Assembly: GCA_006247105.1 (NCBI GenBank)
Contig: CM016925.1
Span: 2,418,001-2,482,000, forward strand
Direction of reading: 5' to 3'
Length of the DNA: 64,000 bases
Source: Giardia muris
Lineage: Eukaryota > Fornicata > Diplomonadida > Hexamitidae
The notes below the pieces were generated by a model. It worked only from the letters and a program-made list of their open reading frames with translations. It was not told where the DNA came from and searched no databases. Positions 16,386 through 25,700 of this stretch are shown here, piece after piece (position 1 is the stretch's first letter; every line of letters begins with the position of its first letter). Made by a program: the position numbers and the translations under genes.

Positions 16386-17225
16386 ATGGACTCAGCCCTA
16401 ACGGTTGACGACGCCCTCGCGTGGCTGGATAAGGTTGCCCTCGACATGGGGCCCGGGCCTGGTCGGGAGCGCACCCTTGACGTCAGGGCACTGATATTGC
16501 GTTTGGGTGGGGTGGACGTCTCTTCGTCTTGTGCCAGTAACGCCGATAGCAGGGTAGAGGAGCTTGAGGCGGAAGTCGACGTCCTACGGAAGCAGAGCGA
16601 GCGTTATCGCGAGCAGATCCAGCGAGGAAACGCGGTCATTCATGAGCTTCATAGTACGCGGCGTCAATTAGAACAGACGCTGGGTGACCTGGAACGGCGC
16701 TTGGATAGTGACATCGCAGACTCAACCCGCTTCCAGCGATACGCCAGAGACAGCTTCAACTTCTTTGAGCGCTCTCTTCGAAGTCTTCAGCACCACGTAG
16801 AGGCACTTGAGGATGCCAATGGCGCCCTCGAAGAACGCAATGGCACACTTGTCCGCGAGCTCCGTGCTCAGCACCGCCTCACGATGCGTCTCCTCAAGCG
16901 TGCCTTCGATCTAGAAGACGACCTTGAAAGTCTTCGAGACCAACACAGGCTCCTGGCAGAGCTCTATGCGGAAGCAGATCAGAGCCATGTACAGACGTTA
17001 GGGCTTCACAATGCCCGTTTTGAGCGGCTTAATACGCAACTCAAAGAGGTCCAAGCGCGGTGCGAGGAATATCGTGTTCAATCAGAGGCCTACAGGGCGA
17101 TGGCAGATGGGCGTTCACGGGCTCTTGAGAGTTTCCAGAGGGCCCTTGCTCAGACCTCGGTCGGGCAGGAGATTGCCGGGGCGCTTGGTGGCCTTATCGC
17201 GCGCCTCGATGCGGCTCGCCGATAG
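16386..17225 (+). CDS. Coiled-coil protein of unknown function
   Basis: A 279-residue protein. The first 45 residues are a non-coil head (DSALTVDDALAWLDKV...), and from about residue 55 to 270 nearly everything is heptad-patterned helix rich in Arg, Glu, Gln and Leu. No other domain is seen. The start at 16386 is chosen because codon usage and residue composition change sharply there; the same frame is open to 16023. The usual A-rich tract is less perfect (CAGAAAAATTGC about 10 bases upstream). The stop lies 20 bp before tRNA-Val. Confidence 0.7.
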   Translation: MDSALTVDDALAWLDKVALDMGPGPGRERTLDVRALILRLGGVDVSSSCASNADSRVEELEAEVDVLRKQSERYREQIQRGNAVIHELHSTRRQLEQTLGDLERRLDSDIADSTRFQRYARDSFNFFERSLRSLQHHVEALEDANGALEERNGTLVRELRAQHRLTMRLLKRAFDLEDDLESLRDQHRLLAELYAEADQSHVQTLGLHNARFERLNTQLKEVQARCEEYRVQSEAYRAMADGRSRALESFQRALAQTSVGQEIAGALGGLIARLDAARR

Positions 17226-17245
17226 CCGGTCTTTCGGGCCCCGCA

Positions 17246-17317
17246 GCTTCCATGGCGTAGTGGTAGCGCGCCACACTTACGTTGTGGAGGCCGCGGGTTC
17301 GATCCCCGCTGGAAGCA
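17246..17317 (+). tRNA. tRNA-Val (anticodon UAC)
   Basis: A cloverleaf folds cleanly. The acceptor stem is GCTTCCA/TGGAAGC, the D arm GCGT..GCGC, and the anticodon stem CCACA/TGTGG with loop CTTACGT. The T arm is GCGGG-TTCGATC-CCCGC and the discriminator is A. Anticodon TAC reads GTA (Val). G is at position 26. No intron or encoded CCA. The antisense coiled-coil gene ends one base further on. The first TTTT downstream is at 17389-17392, some 70 bp away inside that antisense gene. Confidence 0.95.
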
Positions 17318-17318
17318 T

Positions 17319-20300
17319 TCACTCCTCCATTCGACGACGATCGAGATGAAGGACCGTCAAAGTGTATGGGATCCATTCTCCTTGTTCGTTTTGATAATAG
17401 GGACGTCGAACAAGCTCAACAGGGAGGTTCATCGAGGGGAGGTTGTGGCCCGTAATAGCCCGTTGGGAGTTATCACGACCAGAAAAGAGAAGGCCTCGAT
17501 CGGGTGATGGAGGAGAGGTACGCCATTCTGGTGTCGGTCTTGTGGTGGATGGAAGCCTTGCAGAGAGGGATCGTCGTCGGATCCAAGAGCTATGTCCAAT
17601 CCTCTGAGGAGTGAAGGTAGATGGTGCTTTTCGTAACGGAGATGATTGCGGCATTGCCGTCAATGCTCGCATGGACGGTACGGACGGTTCCTTTCTATCG
17701 TTGAGGTTCTCGGCCCATAAGGGTTTAATTGGAGACCTTTTACGCGCTGGAGTTTGAGTAGAAGGTGCTCTAGAGGGCTTTCTGGGCGAACTAAGCTCTT
17801 GAAATGTTGCGCTTGAGTTTGGAAGTAATGAGACGGAGCTAAGGGCGGCGACGGCCTCCTGCACCGATACAGAGGTGGTTTCGCGTATGCTCCTGTTCAT
17901 GACGTGCCGATCCACGGTCGTACTAGAGTCTGTCATGATGCTGGTGACAGTGGGCCATGGATTCGTCATCATATTCTCTGGTGGCTCGTAACTAGGCCGT
18001 TCGGCGTAGACGTTTGGCGTTTCGGAGACATCATTGGGCTCGTCTTTAGATGAGTGGTGTACGATGTCCATATCGAGCAATTCTGAGTGGCATTGATACG
18101 ACAAGCTCAAATACTCTATGTCAGACGTCAAGTCCGACTGTGAAGGTGCTTCCATAATCGGTTGCGGATACCTATCGAGCTGCTTAAACAGCTCTAAGGG
18201 AGGATCCTGCATAGCAGATGATGAGTTCGGACTGGTATTAGTTTCGTCGTCAATATCCGTCAATCGGATCGAGGTGGTTCCAAGAGAGGTGACACCTGGG
18301 GCTACAGGGGGATGAATAACAGTAGTCGAAACGTTGGGGGAGGCTATAGGCAGTGTTGCCATAGTCGTCCTAGTCGGAGAAGGGCGACAAATGGGCGGGA
18401 GTGAGAGGAATTGGGATTCTTTCATTGTTCTAGGCGACTGCGAGGCGGATGCACGTGTATCCGCCGATAAGGCTTGAGGGTTGACTATATTATTTCTTGG
18501 AGTTCGAGGAACGGACCTTGAATGGGTCAAGTGAGCGGCCCCAGTCTTAGGTTGACGTGATGACGTCACTGATCTTGTTGGACTTCGAGAAAGGCGCGTA
18601 CTTGTTGTCTTCGAGCGAGTAAGATTAGTTGACTCCCGCTTACTCGTGATATCTTCAGATGCGGTCATCCTTCCATTGAGCTTGGAGCGGTGGACTACCC
18701 GTTCGGATCTAGTCATCTTGGGCGTGGTAGAATCGTTTCTATCGAATGTAGTAAAAAGATTTGAATAATTAGAGATATCGATGCTGGCGTCTTCGCCAAG
18801 TAAGGCTTGCTTCTGCATATTAACTTCCTTCTTCACCTCATGAAGAAAGTCCTCGACCGTCTGGCATGTATCAAGACATGCAGGAACCGACCCGAATCTT
18901 TTCCTATATAAGGCACGGGCTCGTGCCATGGCGGCGGCGATTTTGACTTCCTTCTGGTGTATCTGCTTGGTTCTTGAGGATTGCGACTCTGGAACTTGCA
19001 CTCCTATTTCGATGAACTTGGTCAAATCATCAGCTAGCCCTTGCAGCTGCTCCTCCAGCTTCCGAGTGGTTATTACCGTCTCAATAAGATGATAGATGCG
19101 GGAATCTCCTAAAAGCTCGGGCCCCTGGATCGTTGTAAAGATCTCCTCGGCTTTCTTTCTCCGTAGCTCACGTAGATCCCCAATGAGCTTCTGCTTATCG
19201 GCCTCAAGCTCCTTGACCCGCGATTTCAAGGCATCGATCTGCAGCTCATGAGAGAGTTCAGCCTCCTTGGCAGAGAGAATCGCACGAACCTTATCAAGCT
19301 CGAGCTTAAGCTCAAGTTTCTCGCCCTCCACAACATATATTTTCTGCTTGAGGGCATCTGTCTCTTGCATCCCGCTTAGACTGCGGCCAAGGATCTCATC
19401 GGTCGCATTCCTACTATTTGCTACCCTCAGCTTCCGAGCCAGGCCTTGTACCTGCTCCTCAAGATCTTTGATCCTATTGTCTGTATTATGGAGGGCTACT
19501 GTCTTAGTATCAAGCTCCTTTTGCAAGTCTTCAATTAGGCTAGTTCGAGGGTTCTCAGTGGTACCGAGCTGGTCGCGTAGGACGGTATTTTCATACTCCA
19601 ACTCTTGGAGGCGAGCTTTAAGGGTGGACATCCCCTTGTTACTCTCACGGAGAGTCGCGATCTCTGCCGTCGCGTAATTGAGCTGCTCCATTAGTGCCCT
19701 ATTCCCATATGTATCTCCCTTCCCACCCGTATTCCTAGTACGATCAATACTGGGCGTACGAGTGTGTGTTCTGGCCTCTCCAATGGGCCTATCGAGATTA
19801 TCGGGCACATACCGGTCCCCGATGCGAAATCTATTGAAATATTGCTCCTTTAAGTTGTTGATCTCGGCAATGAGACGCAGACGCTCCTCGGTTCCGGCCT
19901 CATGCGCATCGATGTAGAGCTGTTCTAACCGATGCGAAAACTCGCGCTGAGTCGCTATATCCGCCGCCAAGACATCAATATGCATCTGGCAACGCTCTAT
20001 ATGCTCGGATTCGAGGGCGACAAGGCGTCCGACACGTGTCCGAACCTCCATCTGGACGGCTTCTGAAGCCCGTTCGGCCAAGTCGTCTTGTGCACGCCGA
20101 AGATAAGGGGCATAGATAGGGAGGACGTCTTTGGGGGCTTCATGATCTGTCAAAGGGTTGCAACCAAGAGAAGACTCGAAAAGGACATAGAGAGGTCGTC
20201 CTTGAATACTAAGGCGCAAGCGATCAAATGTGTCGTCGATGGCAGCATTGAAAATACGAAGGAGGGCGCATGTGAGGTCTTCAACGGCTCGCCGCTGGAG

Positions 20301-20423
20301 GCGCGCCCAATCTTCCACGCTGGTCGCTCCGCAAGACGTGTGGTCCAGCTCTGTGAGGAGGGATATCGGGACGGGGGCTGGAGGCGGCTTGGGGACAGGG
20401 TTGGGGCCGCCAGTACTCGTCAT
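17319..20423 (-). CDS. Long coiled-coil protein, paralogue 1 of a three-member family
   Basis: A 1034-residue protein. Residues 76-115 hold an N-terminal module (RPLYVLFE, CNPLTDHEAPKDVLP) shared with the genes at 22700 and 28741. Residues about 120-480 are long coiled coil. A second shared landmark, RIGDRYVPD, sits about 120 residues after the module. The C-terminal half is Ser/Thr/Pro/Arg-rich and looks disordered, with basic patches. The last 40 residues are more ordered (VELVRRPYYQNEQGEWIPY). The ATG is at 20423; the codon before it is GTG. No known domain is recognised. A cytoskeletal or flagellar-base scaffold is conceivable from composition only. The stop abuts tRNA-Val. Confidence 0.8.
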   Translation of the reverse strand: MTSTGGPNPVPKPPPAPVPISLLTELDHTSCGATSVEDWARLQRRAVEDLTCALLRIFNAAIDDTFDRLRLSIQGRPLYVLFESSLGCNPLTDHEAPKDVLPIYAPYLRRAQDDLAERASEAVQMEVRTRVGRLVALESEHIERCQMHIDVLAADIATQREFSHRLEQLYIDAHEAGTEERLRLIAEINNLKEQYFNRFRIGDRYVPDNLDRPIGEARTHTRTPSIDRTRNTGGKGDTYGNRALMEQLNYATAEIATLRESNKGMSTLKARLQELEYENTVLRDQLGTTENPRTSLIEDLQKELDTKTVALHNTDNRIKDLEEQVQGLARKLRVANSRNATDEILGRSLSGMQETDALKQKIYVVEGEKLELKLELDKVRAILSAKEAELSHELQIDALKSRVKELEADKQKLIGDLRELRRKKAEEIFTTIQGPELLGDSRIYHLIETVITTRKLEEQLQGLADDLTKFIEIGVQVPESQSSRTKQIHQKEVKIAAAMARARALYRKRFGSVPACLDTCQTVEDFLHEVKKEVNMQKQALLGEDASIDISNYSNLFTTFDRNDSTTPKMTRSERVVHRSKLNGRMTASEDITSKRESTNLTRSKTTSTRLSRSPTRSVTSSRQPKTGAAHLTHSRSVPRTPRNNIVNPQALSADTRASASQSPRTMKESQFLSLPPICRPSPTRTTMATLPIASPNVSTTVIHPPVAPGVTSLGTTSIRLTDIDDETNTSPNSSSAMQDPPLELFKQLDRYPQPIMEAPSQSDLTSDIEYLSLSYQCHSELLDMDIVHHSSKDEPNDVSETPNVYAERPSYEPPENMMTNPWPTVTSIMTDSSTTVDRHVMNRSIRETTSVSVQEAVAALSSVSLLPNSSATFQELSSPRKPSRAPSTQTPARKRSPIKPLWAENLNDRKEPSVPSMRALTAMPQSSPLRKAPSTFTPQRIGHSSWIRRRSLSARLPSTTRPTPEWRTSPPSPDRGLLFSGRDNSQRAITGHNLPSMNLPVELVRRPYYQNEQGEWIPYTLTVLHLDRRRMEE

Positions 20424-20567
20424 CACACTCTTTCAAAATCTAAGCTCTTTATTTTCACGAAAGCGACACGAGCCCTATCTTATAAGGTCGCGTACTCAGC
20501 CTCTCCCTCACCGTCCACCGTTGAGTGTGCTCGTTTCTATACTATGCTTTTGATGTAATGAAAAAGG

Positions 20568-22703
20568 ATGTGCACGAGATCGAACTCATCGGAGCAAGAG
20601 TATCGGTCATTGGTTATGAACATGCTCGCCTCGGGTGTTTTTGACATGGGGGCAAAGCAAGACTCTTCTCAGGCTTACCCGGTGGCGCCATGCGTCGAGC
20701 TATGCCTCTCCTCAAGCGGACCTTACCCTAGTGTTCCGCGGATCTATGAGGACGTAGAATCTACCGTCGTCCATACCGAGCAGACGGCTGCACGTCTCTC
20801 CTTCAGCCAACTAGATCCGCCTCCCCTCGGAACCAAAGGAACCATTAGTCCTCAAGCAGTTAAAGTACCTTCCAAGCAAGTAGAAGGCGAAGTGGACGAG
20901 AGCGTCTCCATACAGCATATCCTTACCGATCTCGGAATCGATCGGAAGAACACTAGCCCAGAGGACTATAACGAACTTGTCACCCTACTCACAGCCTTAC
21001 ACCGACGTGACTTCCCTGAGATCAACAAGACTTTAGCTCTTTTCCCTTATAATGCTGCTCTTAGTCAAGCATGTGCAGAGCCTGGCTCAAACCCCATCCG
21101 CGAGCGGTTGATAGAGCTTCTACGTCCTTCAGCTCGCCATTATACTGAAGAAAGAGTGCCTAAGCCTCGAACACGGACACCTGAAAAGAATACAAAAGGG
21201 AAGTCACGTAGTCCTCAAAAGAGACGAGGGCGTGCGTCTCAACAGTCTATTAAAGCCTCTGGCGTCAAACAATCTTCCGTTAGTTTAAGCGCCTTAGATG
21301 AGGGGGAGAATAGCAGATTAGAAGGTATGTCCCCGATTCCCGATCGTAATATCACACAAGCTACTCAGGACACCGTACTCACCACTCTTGTCGAGATGGA
21401 AAAGCTTCTAGTGGCTGCACAGGAGCGTATTTCTCAGCTTGAGGCCGAGTTAGAACAACGACCTTTTCCCACAGTTGTTGTTTCCACACAGACATCAATG
21501 GGACCGGAGATGCATTCTCTTGCTGTTCAAACAGATGGTATTGACACCGAGGATAACGGAATGGAGACAGACTTCATCCTTGCTTGCGATAGAAGTATAA
21601 TCTGCGAGCATTGTGGTTGGGATATGGTGAGTAAGGGGTCATCTCCCGTAGTGATTCCTCCGGCATGGAGTCCGATGAGGCCACCAGCACAATTGCTTAT
21701 GGAGGTGATTCGTGAAGAAGACTTACAAAAGAGCGCACTTACTGGCAAAGGAGTGGCTCCACAAGGGCCACAGATGGTTACCGAGTATGTTCTTGTGCAT
21801 CCCAATACAGGAAGATTGGCAGGTTCTACTATTAACATGAAATTACGTGATGATCCTCCTACACCGAATCTAGAAACCCCACAACCGCCATTTCTCCACA
21901 GTTCTAGCTGTGACGTGGGTGAGGAAGCACCTGAGGTCTCTAAAGAAGACAGAGATCTTTCCTTCGATGAGAGTCAGGTTGGCCTTGTCTTTCTTCTTTC
22001 ACAACAATTACAGGTGACCTGGCCCGATAGCCTTCAGAGCACCGTTCTGACCGCTGTTCTTGGAGACTTGAGGTACTTACAGACTTGTCGTGAAGTACCA
22101 ATGCTTCCAGAAAGTGTCAGTATGTTCTTTGATGAGATGATGGCTCAAGGTTATATCCCCATTCTTGCACGGCCACACGACTATGCATACTTCTCGTTGA
22201 TCCTCTTCTCGATCTATGCGCACCACGTCCTTCCATCTATAAGTTGTGTTGCAAACCTTCTTGCTCCACATCTCCATGAGCTTGTTAGGGATCTTGACGA
22301 TGAATATGCACTTAGTTGCCTGTTATGTGCACGACTTCTAACGTTCCTCGTTGGTCTGGAACGGTTCTTGGCAGGAGAATCTTTGGATTGGTTGGTGCAG
22401 GCATCTTCCGATCTATTAATTGAATTCAGACGACAAGAACATGATATCGAACACTCCTGTGTCGCCCCCGTGCTTCTTGCAGCCGCACGCACCCTAAGAG
22501 ATAAGCTCATTTACAGCTCGCGATGTACTACGGCACAGCATGCGCAATATGAACGAGATACGGTTAATAGGATATTTGATGCTCTAGTAGACCGGTTACG
22601 GGCGCGAATAAGGGGCACAAGTGCTGGGAACGGGGGTTCTCTCTCCTATGAAAGCTGTGTTATCATGGAACTAATCGATGAGGTACAAAAGCTTTGTAGC
22701 TAA
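20568..22703 (+). CDS. Unknown 711-residue protein, helical C-terminus
   Basis: I do not recognise this protein. The N-terminal 70 residues are Ser/Pro-rich. Residues 110-190 form a small helical unit (ILTDLGIDRKNTSPEDYNEL...). Then come a basic disordered patch (EKNTKGKSRSPQKRRGR), a short coiled coil (VEMEKLLVAAQERISQLEAE) near 280, a CEHCGWD pair near 345, and a compact alpha-helical region from about 465 to the end. The ATG at 20568 follows GAAAAAGG; an internal Met (MNMLASGVF) is an alternative. Its TAA overlaps the TAG of the convergent paralogue-2 gene by 2 bases, so the genes share 4 bp. Confidence 0.75.
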   Translation: MCTRSNSSEQEYRSLVMNMLASGVFDMGAKQDSSQAYPVAPCVELCLSSSGPYPSVPRIYEDVESTVVHTEQTAARLSFSQLDPPPLGTKGTISPQAVKVPSKQVEGEVDESVSIQHILTDLGIDRKNTSPEDYNELVTLLTALHRRDFPEINKTLALFPYNAALSQACAEPGSNPIRERLIELLRPSARHYTEERVPKPRTRTPEKNTKGKSRSPQKRRGRASQQSIKASGVKQSSVSLSALDEGENSRLEGMSPIPDRNITQATQDTVLTTLVEMEKLLVAAQERISQLEAELEQRPFPTVVVSTQTSMGPEMHSLAVQTDGIDTEDNGMETDFILACDRSIICEHCGWDMVSKGSSPVVIPPAWSPMRPPAQLLMEVIREEDLQKSALTGKGVAPQGPQMVTEYVLVHPNTGRLAGSTINMKLRDDPPTPNLETPQPPFLHSSSCDVGEEAPEVSKEDRDLSFDESQVGLVFLLSQQLQVTWPDSLQSTVLTAVLGDLRYLQTCREVPMLPESVSMFFDEMMAQGYIPILARPHDYAYFSLILFSIYAHHVLPSISCVANLLAPHLHELVRDLDDEYALSCLLCARLLTFLVGLERFLAGESLDWLVQASSDLLIEFRRQEHDIEHSCVAPVLLAAARTLRDKLIYSSRCTTAQHAQYERDTVNRIFDALVDRLRARIRGTSAGNGGSLSYESCVIMELIDEVQKLCS

Positions 22704-25700
22704 CCTTTTCGGCGCGTCTGTGACAAGAAGGCCGTACTGTCTGCGTCACGAATATCCTTCAGGTCTTTGCTGAGACGAGTAAGGAATAGTCGGGGTTGTT
22801 CAAGGAGTTGGCTGCCTTCTGTCGACGATTCGACATAACCGCTGGTGGTCCCGCTTTCCCCAAGGACTGAACGAAGCAATTCTGCGGATTCGTTCTTTCC
22901 ACTTGCGCGTAAGGCTCGCTCACTGGCGCTTGCCAGAAGGCCCTGCTCTACGTTTATCGTCGGTTTCTGGATAAACGGCTCGTAGGGAGCCGGCTTCCCT
23001 GGCAAATAGTTATTTGGAAGGAAAGCTGCGGAGGTACTGTCATGATGTGAGCCACTAAGGTCGGCCTGGTCCTGCTTAAGGATTTTATATCCCTTCTCGG
23101 TCCGTGGAGCAGCGGGCGTCGTGATGGGGACCTCTGAACCCTTCTTGATGTGAAGAGAATTAATAATGAAGCGTGAATCCTGTGGATTATAAAGAGGAAG
23201 CTTATGGTGCCCATATCCGCTCCCGGTAAGTGGCTGGCCGAGACCTGAATCAGCTAAAATAGCGGCGGCTTGTTGTTCAAACGACCGCACCATCAACTCC
23301 TCCTGTGTTAAGGGATCGCCTCGTCCTGGGGATTGTGGGACAATGACAGGACTTGTTGATGAGGAATGTGTTGGGCTAGTGACCTCTGTGAACTGCAAGT
23401 CCGTCCCCGAGAGCTGCAACGTCTCTTGAGTATCAGTTGGATGAGGGTGCTTATAGGCACGAGGGCTTCTACTCTGAGATCGTGGGGGTACAAGAGCTGA
23501 GGTTCCCTGTTGTCCTTGAAGAGGACCATAACGTACAATACTCGAACGAGGAGTTCTGGAACCCGTAACTTCCTCCACCTCGAAAGAACACGAGGGTACA
23601 GCATCAACAAGTTGCTGCATCTGTTGAAGGTTGAAGACCGGGAGTCCTTCACCTCCTTGTAATACTGGATAAGATGCATCTCCTTCATCGGACTTAAGCA
23701 CCCTATTATCGGCAGATTCCATCACCTCGGTAAGACGCTTGCTGATGCGCTCGGTATCCGTAAGCGTATTATCTCGTTTGCTTTGAAGTGGCCGTGGAAT
23801 ACGTACCGGCACATCCTCAGGTGGTCTATCCGGGTTTTCATCTACATGAACAATGCTAAGTCCAAAGCTTGGATCTGTGCATGAAATCTCGCCCTGATCA
23901 TCCAAGTGGTTGATCTTGGCGCGCCACTCTGTCGTTGGAATGTTCTTGTAGCTTGACGAAAGTGGTCTTAAAGCTTGTCCCGTTGTCTCCTCTCCAACAC
24001 GGATCTGACCCGTCGAATCAGCTAGTCCTAGTTCTATTTTCTTCTCGAAAAGTGCTCGGTTCGTGTTGATATTTCCAGATGACATCCCCGCAGGCTCGAT
24101 AAAGTCAGACATCTCAGGGTCAGGGACAAAGTTACTCTTGTGTCGTGGAGTCCTATTGGATGCCGAAATACTACCGGAAACCCCTAAAGAAACGTCAGGG
24201 GCGTCGCTTGATGGCTGGATACGCTCACGATTCTGGACACGTCCGATTATATCATTCCCATAGAAGTTCGAGATACCAGGCTTCTGAATGAACTCAACCA
24301 GTCTATCAAGGTTTTCCTTCATACGCCGAAGAAGGTCCTTGGGGATTTCAACGCTCTGTGACGTGCCAGGGACAATGACAATGAGCCGTGCACCACGCTC
24401 TTTGATCTGCAGGCTTTCTGGATTACTGAGCAGGTCTTTATAAACAATCGCCTCATAAAGCTCCTGCTCAAGCACAAGACGTCCATTTGCATCGTATACA
24501 ACCTTGTGAGTTATATGAGAGGGGACCTCTGAACCAACAGAGCCACCCACTAAAGGAGGTAAGACGCGGGGCGTGGCCTTACGAGTTCCACTTTCTTTAG
24601 GCTCCCGACTTGTCGTATTAAGATCTTCAGGGCGCATATCGCCCTTGATAGTTAGATCGAGAACCGGTTGCTTTTCAGTAGGCGGGTGTGTATCTTTATC
24701 ACCCAGGGACAAACGAGGCGATTCCACGGGTTGAAGCCGTGCATACCCGAAGATGACGGGCTTACTCCCATGACGTTGCAAGCCTTGACTACCTTGCTTC
24801 TCCACTAGTTGTTCAACGGAGACGCCACCGGCCGCGTCAACTTGCTTCAACGTATGTTGGACCTGGATCGAGGGTACCTTTGGGACGGAGTTGCTTCTCC
24901 CTGTCCTTGATGTCGAAGAATCGTTTGTCGTCCCACGAGGTGGCATCGCTTCAACGGTCACAATGGTGGTCGTCCGTTCGGCTGTACGATTGAGAGGAGT
25001 TGATGACTTACTTGGGGCTGTACGGCTAAGGACTTCGGCAAAGTCTGGAGAGGGGGGTGCAACAGAAGTGATACGGATCAATGACTCATATGTAGCAGTC
25101 GTGAGGTCAATATCGAGAGGAAGATGTTGCTCGTCTTCCACCTGCTTCGTGCGTGATGGTTGATCACGTCCCTCCTCGCTTGTCACAGGCGCAAATCTTG
25201 ACAACTCCGCATCCCACGTTCTCACCTCTGCACCATATTTGTCCGCTTCTTCCTCGAATTCGGAAGCGCGTCTAAGAAGCGAGCCATCGGCCATGTATCG
25301 GTTTTGGGCGCGTAAGTATTTAGCATAGGCGAGGGCGTCCCGTTGTTGGCATTCGGCACGTAATCTGTTCTGCTTCGCTCGAATCTCTGCGGCGTTGTTA
25401 TATAGGCGAGCGAAGACACCCTTCACAGTCCAGTCGCGAGGAGCACGATCATATTTGACCTTGAAGACCGGGATATCGCTACGCTTAATAACTTGCTCAA
25501 CACGCCCCATTCGTGTCGTTTCATCGTTATCTCCTCCGGACTCCTCGCAGGTGAGCCCAGACGAGTTATCGACGTTCCGAGTCTGGCACCATGCATCCTT
25601 GACGTTCACGGCGATCGTGATGTCCTTCTGTAGTCTTTCAATCTTCTCGAGCGTCTGATTGGCGAGAACTTCCTCGCGTGTGCGGTCGTGCTCGTTCTTC

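Noticed and set aside
19267..19917. Long plus-strand frames antisense to the coiled-coil gene
   Set aside because: Ser/Arg/Leu-rich translations are typical antisense shadows of coiled-coil coding sequence.
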